DNA of 6,542 nucleotides from Verrucomicrobiota bacterium (GTDB lineage Bacteria > Verrucomicrobiota > Verrucomicrobiia > Chthoniobacterales > UBA10450), in NCBI GenBank assembly GCA_003217835.1, contig QHMQ01000144.1:1-6542 (forward strand), read 5' to 3'. Made by a program: the position numbers and the translations under genes. This document shows positions 1 through 6,542 of this stretch, in pieces. The notes below the pieces were generated by a model. That model searched no databases. It was not told where the DNA came from and saw only the letters and a list, made by a program, of their open reading frames with translations. Position 1 is the stretch's first letter. Every line of letters begins with the position of its first letter.

Positions 1-209
1 CGCCATTTACTGTCGCGGCGTCGCATCTCGATCTTTTCGTCGCCATTTTGAATGATGACGCCATCAATTTTGGTTCGATCGAAGTTGACGACGTTCTGGG
101 CCTGGCGCTTCGCTTCTTCCGTGCTCGGCTGTTTAATCTCAAAGAATCTGAAGTAGGCAAAAACAGCAACCGCAATCGCAGCTAAGACAAGCGTAGTTCT
201 CCAATTCAT
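1..209 (-). CDS. DUF4340-like membrane-anchored protein, N-terminal part (truncated by window edge)
   Basis: This is a partial gene: 69 codons are present and the reading frame runs off the left edge without a stop. The product starts MNWRTTLVLAAIAVAVFAYF, a short polar N-terminus followed by one hydrophobic helix (about residues 5-20) that would anchor it in the inner membrane. Next comes a basic/acidic stretch, then residues 41-69 containing NFDRTKIDGVIIQNGDEKIE, which resembles the start of a DUF4340 domain (a short beta-strand region that often follows GldG-type genes). The ATG at 207-209 lies 16 bp after the stop of the GldG-like gene. No good Shine-Dalgarno sequence precedes it, so translational coupling is likely. 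The anchor and the operon position are seen directly. The family assignment is inferred from the context and from this N-terminal pattern, because most of the domain lies outside the window. A role as an extracytoplasmic subunit of the adjacent transporter is probable but unproven. Confidence 0.72.
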   Translation of the reverse strand, partial: MNWRTTLVLAAIAVAVFAYFRFFEIKQPSTEEAKRQAQNVVNFDRTKIDGVIIQNGDEKIEMRRRDSKW

Positions 210-225
210 AAATGGAATCGAAGAA

Positions 226-1719
226 TCAAACGCGCCGCTTCCACCAGACCGCCGTGCCCAGCGCCGCAAAAACCAGGGGCATCAGCACGAGAACGATCCA
301 ACGCAGATTGCGCAACGCGTCTTCCTTGAGACTGAAAGTGAGGGGTCTGGGAACTTTTGGCGCGATGCCGATAAGCTGCTCCCGACTCAGTAGCCAATTC
401 ACGCTGCCAGAGATGAAATCGAGCGCCTGCTGGTCTTGCGTGACCGCGTTGTCTTGAACGAATGTCGCGTTACTCACCACGACCAACCGCGACGAATTCA
501 CCTGCACACGTTCGTCCGCGCTGCCGCCTTTTTCGATAGAAGCGCCGATTGTGGGTGAAGCGCCAGCCTTCTTGGCATCGGTCTGAAATTTCGTCTGATC
601 ATCCGTATTGTAATCGGTTTCGGCAAAATAGCCTTTGTCTGCCTGGATCAGCGGCTCGATCCGGATATTGGCAGCGCGTACGCGATCGGGCTCAAGCGTC
701 AGCGAAGATGTGCCACCGAAAAAGAGGGCGTGCACATCCGCCAGTCGTTTTGTGATTGGGCTACCTCCGAGAAAATGCGCTTGGACATCGCGTGTCAGGG
801 CCATCTCCTGGATTCCGGTGCGTAGGAAAGCCATCAGTCGATCATCGTTTACTTTCACGCCCAGCTCGTTCAGGAATGCGTTTAGCTTTGATGTTTTGCG
901 TCCCGGATCGAGAAGAAGCAGTATCCGTCCCTGTTTGTCCCAAAAATCGCGCAACAATTTCATTTCGCGATCGGAGAAATCGTATTGCGGGCCAATAATC
1001 AGGATCGTCTTCAAGTCGGCGGGAACTGCGTCAACGTCGAAAAGATTTAACTCCCGGAACTTGATGTTTTCGTTTTCAATGAACGTCTTCAGCACTGAGA
1101 TGGTGCTGTTTTCGGAAAGTGGTGGTTCCTTGTGGCCAAGCACATATCCGAGAGTGTTTTTCTTGCCCTCTACCAGATCCATCATCGCACTCGTAATCGC
1201 CTGTTCGCCTTTGAAGGCGGTGACGCGCGGACCTTCCCCGATGGCCATTCCGCTCTGATCGACCTCCGCCATCTCGGACGCTTTCACGGTTTTGTTGCGA
1301 CCTTCGTAATCAATTACTAGGAGACTCTCGTCGCTTACGACTTTGTACTTGTCGAATATCTCCTTCGCCCGGGAGAGATTGCGTTCCGGATCGATGTATT
1401 CGACGTCGATCTTCCCTTTCGCCGCATACTGATATTCCGTCAGCAAATTTTGCACGTCAGCGGTGATGGGAGTGCTCGGGGAAAAGAAAACGATGATCCG
1501 CATCTTGGTTTTGATTGTGCGGAGAAAACGCTTCGTCTTATCCGAAAGCGCATATTTCTGATCGTGAGAGAAATCCCAGCGCTGGTAATGTTTGAAGGCG
1601 ATGGAATTCACCATCGCGGCGAGAAACAAGATGAGAATGATTTGGGCCAGAACATTGAAACCGATCTGAACCCGACGGATTTTTTTCGGACGCCTTTGCG
1701 GTATTGTCTCGTCAGCCAT
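226..1719 (-). CDS. GldG-like ABC transporter auxiliary protein
   Basis: The product has 497 residues. A basic N-terminus (PQRRPKKIRR) is followed by a membrane helix at about residues 20-41. A long extracytoplasmic part and a second helix at about 472-492, ending in WWKRRV, complete it. Family hallmarks of GldG/ABC_transp_aux proteins are visible: WDFSHDQKYALSDKT near 48-62, FFSPSTP near 78-84, VEYIDPERN near 107-115, FKGEQAITSAMMDL near 169-182, VLGHKEPPL near 193-201, and QGRILLLLDPG near 263-273. The strand pattern RLVVVSNATFV (411-421) is followed by NWLLSRE (441-447). This is the expected layout: two helices flanking a large domain that works with the ATPase and permease encoded just upstream. 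The start lies 3 bp after the permease stop and has a strong GGAGG site. It is named Gld after gliding Bacteroidetes, but relatives occur in many non-gliding bacteria and the transported substrate is unknown. The domain assignment is firm; the function is inferred. Confidence 0.88.
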   Translation of the reverse strand: MADETIPQRRPKKIRRVQIGFNVLAQIILILFLAAMVNSIAFKHYQRWDFSHDQKYALSDKTKRFLRTIKTKMRIIVFFSPSTPITADVQNLLTEYQYAAKGKIDVEYIDPERNLSRAKEIFDKYKVVSDESLLVIDYEGRNKTVKASEMAEVDQSGMAIGEGPRVTAFKGEQAITSAMMDLVEGKKNTLGYVLGHKEPPLSENSTISVLKTFIENENIKFRELNLFDVDAVPADLKTILIIGPQYDFSDREMKLLRDFWDKQGRILLLLDPGRKTSKLNAFLNELGVKVNDDRLMAFLRTGIQEMALTRDVQAHFLGGSPITKRLADVHALFFGGTSSLTLEPDRVRAANIRIEPLIQADKGYFAETDYNTDDQTKFQTDAKKAGASPTIGASIEKGGSADERVQVNSSRLVVVSNATFVQDNAVTQDQQALDFISGSVNWLLSREQLIGIAPKVPRPLTFSLKEDALRNLRWIVLVLMPLVFAALGTAVWWKRRV

Positions 1720-1722
1720 TGG

Positions 1723-2478
1723 TCACAGCCTCCATTTGCGGGATTGGAATGCCCGATGCGTGAGCGCCAGCATCACGATGGTCATAGTCACGTAAAAAAC
1801 GATCGGCCGCGTATCGATGACGCCACGTGAGAACGTTCCCATATGCTCGATTGCGGAGAAGTAGCCGAGCAAGTCGCGCGTCGCGGAGCTAACATCGAGA
1901 AGAATGAACTGAACCAGTCCGAGAAAGAACAGCAGGGTAATCGCGCAGAAAGAGATGACCGCGGCAATAATCTGGTTCTTGGTCAGAACAGACGCAAAGC
2001 AACCGATCGAGAGATAGAACATGCCGAGGAGCAAAAGCATTAAATACGAACCCGAGTATGCTCCGGCCGAATGGGCAGCGGGTTGGCCAGTGATTTGCTG
2101 AAAAATTATGAAGTAGAACGCAGGTGGGACCCAGAGGATGAGATAAAAGACGAGCGCGCCAAAAAATTTTGAGAGCACAACCTGCCAGTCGCGCACGGGC
2201 GCAGTCATGAGCGGCTCAATGGTGCCGAGTTTAAATTCTTCTGCAAACAGACGCATCGTGATGAGGGGAAAAATTAAAACGAAGGCAAACCAGAAGAAGA
2301 CGGAGTTAAAAAATGCTTCCTGCACCGTGTATTGGACCTGGCGCTGGTTCATGAACGAAACCTGAAAATAAAAGTCCACCCCGCTGATGAGCAGGAAAAA
2401 GATGAGGACGATATAGGCGATCGGCGAGTGAAAGTAGCTGCGCACCTCGCGTGAAAGCAGAGCGTAAAATTTGCGCAT
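1723..2478 (-). CDS. ABC-2 type transporter permease, GldF-like
   Basis: The product has 251 residues and is an integral membrane protein with six predicted helices, at about residues 20-40, 58-76, 101-126, 145-166, 169-194 and 224-242. The N-terminus MRKFYALLSREVRSYFHSPI is typical of GldF-type permeases: an amphipathic connector (coupling) helix before helix 1. The conserved stretch TMRLFAEEFKLGTIEPLMTAP (split here as residues 74-94) carries the EE..GTIE..L..P motif of the ABC-2 family after helix 2. It would form the membrane channel driven by the ATPase encoded upstream. I chose the ATG at 2476-2478. The frame stays open to an ATG at 2544, but that start would add 22 residues without family similarity and overlap the ATPase gene by 32 bp. 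With the chosen start there is a 34-bp gap to the ATPase stop, and a weak AAAG sits just before the ATG. The substrate is unknown. Confidence 0.9.
   Translation of the reverse strand: MRKFYALLSREVRSYFHSPIAYIVLIFFLLISGVDFYFQVSFMNQRQVQYTVQEAFFNSVFFWFAFVLIFPLITMRLFAEEFKLGTIEPLMTAPVRDWQVVLSKFFGALVFYLILWVPPAFYFIIFQQITGQPAAHSAGAYSGSYLMLLLLGMFYLSIGCFASVLTKNQIIAAVISFCAITLLFFLGLVQFILLDVSSATRDLLGYFSAIEHMGTFSRGVIDTRPIVFYVTMTIVMLALTHRAFQSRKWRL
1729..1733 (-). promoter_or_regulatory. Shine-Dalgarno site of the GldG-like gene
   Basis: The minus strand reads GGAGG here, 9 nt before the ATG at 1717-1719. It lies inside the last codons of the permease gene, whose TGA is at 1723-1725. It is the only strong ribosome binding site among the cassette genes, and it supports both the chosen start and tight coupling of permease and GldG-like protein synthesis. 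Confidence 0.75.
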
Positions 2479-2512
2479 AATCTTTAGATCGACATCCGCG
2501 ATAACATCGACC

Positions 2513-3448
2513 TCAAACTGTGTCCGGATGTGTGAGCTCGACAAACACGTCTTCCAGCGTCGCTCGACGTTGAGTCAGTTCGCGCACGATCCAATGCCGG
2601 GCAGTGGCGAGCCGAAAAATTTCCTCGCGCACATCAGCGCCGGACTCGACGCGCAATGAGAATAATTTCCAATCGCCGTCGGCATCCACAATTACATTCC
2701 GAACACCTGAAATTTTCTTTAGTTCCTCGGCGCCATTGTCGGGTCCAACCTTTGCCTCGAGCACTACACCACCAACTTGCCTGATCTTGCCGAGCAGATT
2801 TTCCGGCGTGTCGCACGCCTCAATTCGTCCTTTGTGAATGATGATAACTCGGCTGCATGTCATTTCGACCTCGGGTAAAATGTGTGTGGAAAGCAAGATG
2901 GTGTGCTGTTTGCCGAGATTCTTGATGAGTTCGCGAACCTGCCGAATTTGATTTGGATCGAGACCGATTGTTGGCTCGTCGAGGATGAGGAGATCGGGCT
3001 CGTGCAAAAGCGCATCAGCCAGACCTACTCGCTGCCGATAACCCTTAGAGAGCGTACCGATTAATTTCTTTTCCACCTCCTTCAGACCGCAAAGTTCCCT
3101 TACGTCGCCAACACGCTCTGCGACGCGGCGATGTGGCACTCCTTTGAGCGCAGCGCGGTAATCGAGGTATTCCGTTACCCGCATGTCGCTGTAGAGCGGC
3201 ACATGTTCCGGCATATAACCGAGGTGCGCCCGTGCCTGCAGAGATTGCTCGAAAACGTCGAACCCGGCAATCGTGGCACGACCGGAAGTTGGCGGCATGA
3301 AGCTGGCCAATATGCGCATGGTGGTGGTCTTGCCCGCACCATTCGGCCCCAGAAAGCCCATGATCTCGCCTTGACCGACTTCGAAATTCAAATCCTGGAT
3401 CGCAGGCTGGCCGGCGTAACGTTTGGTCAGATTTTCGACTTTAATCAT
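2513..3448 (-). CDS. ABC transporter ATP-binding protein of the Gld/DrrA type
   Basis: The product has 311 residues and is a cytoplasmic ATPase. All nucleotide-binding motifs are present: Walker A GPNGAGKTT (34-42), the family's GYMPE in the Q-loop region (77-81), signature LSKGYRQRVGLADAL (133-147), Walker B LLILDEP (153-159) with catalytic Glu158, D-loop GLDP (162-165) and switch His189 in STH. The signature has LSKGY in place of LSGGQ, which is usual for this subfamily and not a defect. Residues after about 220 form an accessory C-terminal domain ending in ATLEDVFVELT, as in DrrA/GldA-type exporters (compare DUF4162). It should power the permease encoded 34 bp downstream. The start ATG is at 3446-3448, with only a weak GGAA upstream, 54 bp after the protease stop. 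The machinery is certain; the substrate and the direction of transport (export is typical of the ABC-2 class) are inferred. Confidence 0.93.
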   Translation of the reverse strand: MIKVENLTKRYAGQPAIQDLNFEVGQGEIMGFLGPNGAGKTTTMRILASFMPPTSGRATIAGFDVFEQSLQARAHLGYMPEHVPLYSDMRVTEYLDYRAALKGVPHRRVAERVGDVRELCGLKEVEKKLIGTLSKGYRQRVGLADALLHEPDLLILDEPTIGLDPNQIRQVRELIKNLGKQHTILLSTHILPEVEMTCSRVIIIHKGRIEACDTPENLLGKIRQVGGVVLEAKVGPDNGAEELKKISGVRNVIVDADGDWKLFSLRVESGADVREEIFRLATARHWIVRELTQRRATLEDVFVELTHPDTV

Positions 3449-3502
3449 TTGACGATATTTCCATGAGACAATCGAGCGGTGATTGCGTTGCCAATTTTTT
3501 TG
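3449..3502 (-). other. Short gap between protease and ATPase genes
   Basis: This 54-bp gap holds no convincing terminator. One 5-bp inverted repeat (3469-3473 with 3481-3485, loop of 7) has no U-run following it on the minus strand. A TTGACA (3501-3506, minus strand) overlaps the protease stop codon, but nothing resembling a -10 box lies at 16-18 bp. The simplest reading is read-through from the protease gene into the transporter cassette, with an extra weak promoter not excluded. Confidence 0.45.
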
Positions 3503-4660
3503 TCAACGCGCCGCCATTGTCAAAGTTTCAACCTGTTCACCTTGCCCGCCGGCGCGGATCGCGCCAATGGCAAAATTTACGCTCGCGCCACTTTGCGCCC
3601 GACCTAACAGGTCCTCGACTTGTTTGACAGAATTCACTTCGTATTTGGCCACGCGATAAATGACGAGGCCGCGTTCGATTCCCGCTTGGTCTGCCGGACT
3701 GCCTGGTTCCACCGCGGTAATCAGAACGCCGTGGCCGCGCGCGTAGCCGAGCGCATCTAGTAATTCCTCGCTTAAATCCTGCAGTTGCATTCCAAACAAC
3801 CGCTCCGCGTTCGACGTCGATATTTCCTTTGTTGTCGGTTGCTTGCTTGGGGTAAGCTTTTTGTCCGCAATTTTCTTGAATCGGGACACGCTGTCGCGCA
3901 CTACGTCTGCCGGAATGGCGAAACCTAGTCCTTGCGTCGGCACGCCCTGGGGGGTGAAAGCCATTTTCGCAGAGCTGATGCCGACCAGACGCCCAGAAAT
4001 ATCGATCACTGGTCCACCGCTGTTACCTGGATTAATCGCCGCATCCGTCTGCACGAGGTCTTTGTATTCGATATTCTCGATGGTGATATTACGCTTAACC
4101 GCACTAAGAACTCCGCGGCTGATCGAGCTGCCGTAACCGACTGCATTGCCGACCACGATGACTGTTTCACCGAGCAAGTTCGGCGAAATATTGTCGAGGC
4201 TGATAAATGCGAATGCGGCTTTGGCGTCGATCTTGATGAATGCCAGATCGGTTTTGTCATCGCCGGCGATATAGTGTGCGCTGTACGTTTTGCCGTCATT
4301 TGTCGTTACCTGAATTTTCAGGTTCGCGGCGCGCTCGACCACGTGCTGATTGGTGACAATGTAACCGGTTGGATCGATGATGAAACCTGAGCCCAGACTT
4401 TGCAAAGTCTGACGAATTTCGCGTGGCCGGGCCTGATCGTAGCCGAAGAATTGCGAGTAAAAATCCTCAAATGGATCCCGCACCGCTCTCCTGACCACGC
4501 GCTCGGTATTGATATTCACGACTGCGGGCAAAACTTTTGCGAGCGCCAAAACCGCCGGCTCCGAAGCTGGATCGGCTTGCGCGAACACACCTGTCGATTT
4601 CGCGAAGAGAATCCCGCAGGTTGCGGCGAGAGTAAGAACAAATTTGCGACGGAGCTGCAT
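3503..4660 (-). CDS. Periplasmic HtrA/DegP-like serine protease with one PDZ domain
   Basis: The product has 385 residues. A signal peptide is evident: MQLRRK, then a hydrophobic core FVLTLAATCGILFA, and a likely cleavage after VFA (about residue 27), so it acts in the periplasm. The trypsin-like domain spans about 33-265 with an intact catalytic triad: His106 in TNQHVV, Asp138 in KTDLAF, and Ser214 in NPGNSGGP. An LA-loop-like segment DPFEDFYSQFFG (62-73) precedes SLGSGFIID. One PDZ domain follows at about 286-375 (GVLITAVEPGSPADQAGI), fitting the DegS/single-PDZ layout rather than the two-PDZ DegP/DegQ of E. coli. Such proteases degrade or refold misfolded envelope proteins. The stretch GNAVGYGSSISRGVLSA (171-187) departs from the commoner GNPFGL..T.T.GIVSA. 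The ATG at 4658-4660 starts directly before the signal peptide; its ribosome binding site is poor. It diverges from sucA and lies upstream of the transporter cassette. The protease assignment is firm; a specific gene symbol is not justified. Confidence 0.93.
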   Translation of the reverse strand: MQLRRKFVLTLAATCGILFAKSTGVFAQADPASEPAVLALAKVLPAVVNINTERVVRRAVRDPFEDFYSQFFGYDQARPREIRQTLQSLGSGFIIDPTGYIVTNQHVVERAANLKIQVTTNDGKTYSAHYIAGDDKTDLAFIKIDAKAAFAFISLDNISPNLLGETVIVVGNAVGYGSSISRGVLSAVKRNITIENIEYKDLVQTDAAINPGNSGGPVIDISGRLVGISSAKMAFTPQGVPTQGLGFAIPADVVRDSVSRFKKIADKKLTPSKQPTTKEISTSNAERLFGMQLQDLSEELLDALGYARGHGVLITAVEPGSPADQAGIERGLVIYRVAKYEVNSVKQVEDLLGRAQSGASVNFAIGAIRAGGQGEQVETLTMAAR

Positions 4661-4739
4661 TTGGCCGCAGCAAATAACGGAACACTCTTCGCACTGTCAA
4701 CTTGCCCAGGAGCGTAATAGTCGCAGATTAAAAATTCGT
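4661..4739. promoter_or_regulatory. Divergent intergenic region between protease gene and sucA
   Basis: These 79 bp must hold the 5' control signals for both directions. On the plus strand an AGGAG (4708-4712) is the only Shine-Dalgarno-like motif, but it ends 27 nt before the sucA ATG, too far for direct use. An A-rich stretch (4730-4734) lies just before the ATG. A TTGCCC (4702-4707) could be a poor -35, but no good -10 follows. No inverted repeat good enough to call an operator was seen by eye. Confidence 0.5.
4671..4700 (-). promoter_or_regulatory. Possible sigma-70-like promoter for the protease gene
   Basis: The minus strand has a perfect -35 hexamer TTGACA (4695-4700). A weak -10, TATTTG (4671-4676), lies 18 bp further on. 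Transcription from it would begin only a few bases before the ATG at 4660, giving a nearly leaderless message. The -35 is exact, but the -10 matches at only three positions, so this is a tentative call. Confidence 0.28.
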
Positions 4740-6542
4740 ATGTGGTCTTCCTTGGCGACTCGGGCAAATCTGGATTTGCTCGAGGAGAATTACAAGCAAT
4801 GGCGGCAAAATCCTGAGTCAGTTGATTCAGGTTGGGCCGCGTTTTTTGAGGGGTTCGAGCTGGGAGAGTTGCCGGAACGAAATGGCGCATCAGCCAAGCC
4901 TGCCGAGGGTCGCGAAAGTTCCCTGCAGTCGCGGGTGGACGGGCTTGTTTACGCCTACCGCACGCTCGGGCATACGATCGCGCGCCTTGACCCGCTGGCG
5001 GATAGGCGGCGCGAAAATCCGTTGCTGACGCTACGGGAGCTCGGATTTAGCGAGAAGGATCTCGATCTTCGCGTTTCGTCGAAATTCTTTTTCGGCAACC
5101 GGCAGATGACGCTACGTGAGATCATCGCCGCGTTGGAAAATATCTATGCAGGCTCGATCGGCTCGGAGTTCATGCACATCCAGAACACTCGCGTCCGAAA
5201 TTGGGTGCTGCACCGTCTCGAATCGCGGCCGGCGAAAACCGAGACACCTTGGGCTGTGCAAGTCGCTTTGCTGCGGACCTTGCTGGAAGCGGAATCGTTC
5301 GAAGTTTTTTTACATGGACATTACGTCGGGCAAAAGCGCTTTTCGCTCCAAGGCGCTGAATCGTTGATGGTGATTCTTGATACGATTCTCCACAAATGCC
5401 CAGGGGCTGGCATCGCGGAGATTTGCATGGGTATGACGCACCGTGGCCGTCTCAACGTGCTCGCGAACTTCCTGAAGAAATCGCTCAACGTCATCTTTAC
5501 TGAATTCACCGAAAACTACATCCCCGATCTGGTCGCCGGGGATGGCGATGTGAAGTACCATCTCGGTTATCGCACGGTGCGAAAACTTGGTTCTGGCGCC
5601 CAAATTGAAATCAGGCTTTCGGCCAACCCAAGCCATCTTGAAGCAGTCGATCCGGTTGTTGAAGGAACGGCACGCGCGCGTCAGCGCATTCGTAACGATA
5701 CCGACCATCGCCGGAAAGTTCTGCCTCTCCTTATTCATGGGGATGCGGCCTTTGCGGGGCAGGGGATCGTCGCGGAAACCCTCAACATGTCGCAGCTGCC
5801 TGGTTACAGCACTGGCGGCACCGTGCACATAGTCGTGAACAACCAGATCGGCTTCACAACGCTGCCCGAAGACGCGCGCTCGTCGATGTACGCCACCGAC
5901 ATCGCGAAAATGATTGAAGCGCCAATTTTCCACGTCAACGGCGACGACCCGCTTGCCGTGAAATTTGTGACAGAGATGGCGCTCGATTTTCGTCAGGAAT
6001 TTGGACGCGACGTCGTAATCGACATGTATTGCTACCGCAAACATGGCCATCAGGAAGTTGACGAGCCATCATTCACTCAGCCCGATCTTTACGCCAGGAT
6101 CGAGACTCGGCCGTCGGTGGCGCAGTTATACAAACGGGAGTTATTCGAGGCCGGAGCACTTAGTGAGGACGACGCGGCCTCGCTCGAAACGGAGTTTCAG
6201 CTTCGACTCGAAATGCCGCTGGATAATGTGAAAGCACTCGAGAAAGAAAAGGGAGACCGCCAGGCGAAGTTTAAAGAGTCGACCGCTGTCTTCCAGCCGG
6301 AATACACAAGCTCGTCGGTGTCCACCGCTATCAGCGCAGAGAGGTTGAAGATCATTGTCGATGGGCTGACGCGCGTGCCGGCAGGCTTCAACATTCAGCC
6401 GAAAATAAAACGGATCGTCCTCGACCATCAGCGGAAAGTCTTCGAGGCCGGCGGTCCATATCAATGGCATTACGCCGAAGCGCTCGCGTTCGGATCGCTT
6501 CTCCTGGAAGGAATTCCAGTCAGATTATCGGGCCAGGATAGT
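4740..6542 (+). CDS. sucA: 2-oxoglutarate dehydrogenase E1 component (3' end outside window)
   Basis: This is a partial gene: 601 codons in one open frame run off the right edge. About two thirds are present compared with roughly 930 residues in E. coli SucA. E1 is the thiamine-diphosphate decarboxylase of the 2-oxoglutarate dehydrogenase complex. It passes the succinyl group to the lipoyl domain of E2 (SucB) in the TCA cycle in the cytoplasm. Visible in order: the N-terminal E2-binding-type segment (about 8-45, LDLLEENYKQW..NPESVD..W..FFEG); EFMHI (143-147); GQKRFSLQGAESLM (197-210); GMTHRGRLNVLANF (231-244); SANPSHLEAVDPVVEG (294-309); the cofactor/metal motif starting at GDAAFAGQG (334-342) and ending in NNQIGFTT (367-374); and YRKHGHQEVDEPSFTQP (432-448). 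The transketolase-like pyrimidine domain starts near 575 and is cut off. The ATG at 4740 fits the family N-terminus, and no in-frame ATG, GTG or TTG was seen upstream in the intergenic region. Ribosome binding is weak. sucB would be expected downstream, but it lies outside the window. Confidence 0.95.
   Translation, partial: MWSSLATRANLDLLEENYKQWRQNPESVDSGWAAFFEGFELGELPERNGASAKPAEGRESSLQSRVDGLVYAYRTLGHTIARLDPLADRRRENPLLTLRELGFSEKDLDLRVSSKFFFGNRQMTLREIIAALENIYAGSIGSEFMHIQNTRVRNWVLHRLESRPAKTETPWAVQVALLRTLLEAESFEVFLHGHYVGQKRFSLQGAESLMVILDTILHKCPGAGIAEICMGMTHRGRLNVLANFLKKSLNVIFTEFTENYIPDLVAGDGDVKYHLGYRTVRKLGSGAQIEIRLSANPSHLEAVDPVVEGTARARQRIRNDTDHRRKVLPLLIHGDAAFAGQGIVAETLNMSQLPGYSTGGTVHIVVNNQIGFTTLPEDARSSMYATDIAKMIEAPIFHVNGDDPLAVKFVTEMALDFRQEFGRDVVIDMYCYRKHGHQEVDEPSFTQPDLYARIETRPSVAQLYKRELFEAGALSEDDAASLETEFQLRLEMPLDNVKALEKEKGDRQAKFKESTAVFQPEYTSSSVSTAISAERLKIIVDGLTRVPAGFNIQPKIKRIVLDHQRKVFEAGGPYQWHYAEALAFGSLLLEGIPVRLSGQDS

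Noticed and set aside
635..1258. A 207-codon open frame on the plus strand, opposite the GldG-like gene.
   Set aside because: The minus-strand frame carries clear family motifs over this whole interval; the plus-strand translation is rich in Ser and Arg and has no family features.
3007..3060. LSKGY in place of LSGGQ in the ATPase signature, considered as a degenerate ATPase.
   Set aside because: LSKGYRQRVG is the normal signature form in this exporter-type subfamily, and all other catalytic motifs are intact.
3469..3485. A small inverted repeat in the protease-ATPase gap, considered as a terminator.
   Set aside because: The stem is only 5 bp and AT-rich, and the nearby T-run lies on the plus strand, which is the wrong direction for the flanking minus-strand genes.
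3478..3506. TTGACA overlapping the protease stop codon, considered as a promoter for the ABC cassette.
   Set aside because: At 16-18 bp spacing the sequence reads like ATCACC or AATCAC, which does not resemble a -10 box, so it is probably chance.
4601..4660. Cys15 in the protease signal peptide (LAATCG), considered as a lipoprotein lipobox.
   Set aside because: The residue before Cys is Thr instead of Gly, Ala or Ser, the Cys sits within the hydrophobic core, and a better signal peptidase I site (VFA) follows.
4516..4890. A 124-codon minus-strand frame spanning the protease start, the intergenic region and the 5' end of sucA.
   Set aside because: It overlaps two well-supported genes in other frames and shows no domain or ribosome binding site.
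5310..6050. A long open frame of 246 codons on the minus strand, opposite sucA.
   Set aside because: It lies wholly inside the strongly conserved sucA coding region, has no recognisable domain, and is rich in His and Arg as expected of an antisense shadow of a GC-biased gene.

Overview
The window reads as an ordinary chromosomal segment from a Gram-negative-type bacterium, moderately GC-rich by eye. The signs are a secreted HtrA-type protease, a Gld-type ABC transporter cassette and a 2-oxoglutarate dehydrogenase E1 with variant motifs. My best guess for lineage is Verrucomicrobiota (Chthoniobacterales-like). This is inferred from gene content and remembered protein style, not from a marker gene. 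There is no rRNA, tRNA, phage, insertion sequence, CRISPR array or integrase.

Layout. From position 4660 down to position 1, five genes run leftward on the minus strand with small gaps: an exported HtrA/DegP-like serine protease (3503-4660), then after 54 bp an ABC ATPase (2513-3448), an ABC-2 membrane permease of the GldF type (1723-2478), a GldG-like membrane-anchored auxiliary protein (226-1719), and the start of a DUF4340-type membrane-anchored protein (1-209, cut by the window edge). From 4740 to the right edge, sucA (2-oxoglutarate dehydrogenase E1) runs on the plus strand and is truncated at the edge with 601 codons present. The protease and sucA diverge from a 79-bp intergenic region, the only place where two promoters must lie close together.

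How the genes fit. The ATPase, permease, GldG-like and DUF4340 proteins form one probable transport complex: a cytoplasmic motor, a six-helix membrane channel, and two proteins anchored in the membrane with large extracytoplasmic domains. Its substrate is unknown. The name Gld comes from gliding Bacteroidetes, but relatives are widespread in non-gliding bacteria, so gliding should not be inferred. The upstream protease may be co-transcribed with the cassette, since no terminator is visible between them, and it works in the same compartment (the periplasm). sucA is a TCA-cycle gene with no evident functional link to the rest.

I did not find a clearly novel system. The best candidates for a second look are the uncharacterised transporter cassette, its possible link to the protease, and the compact divergent control region with unusual leaders.
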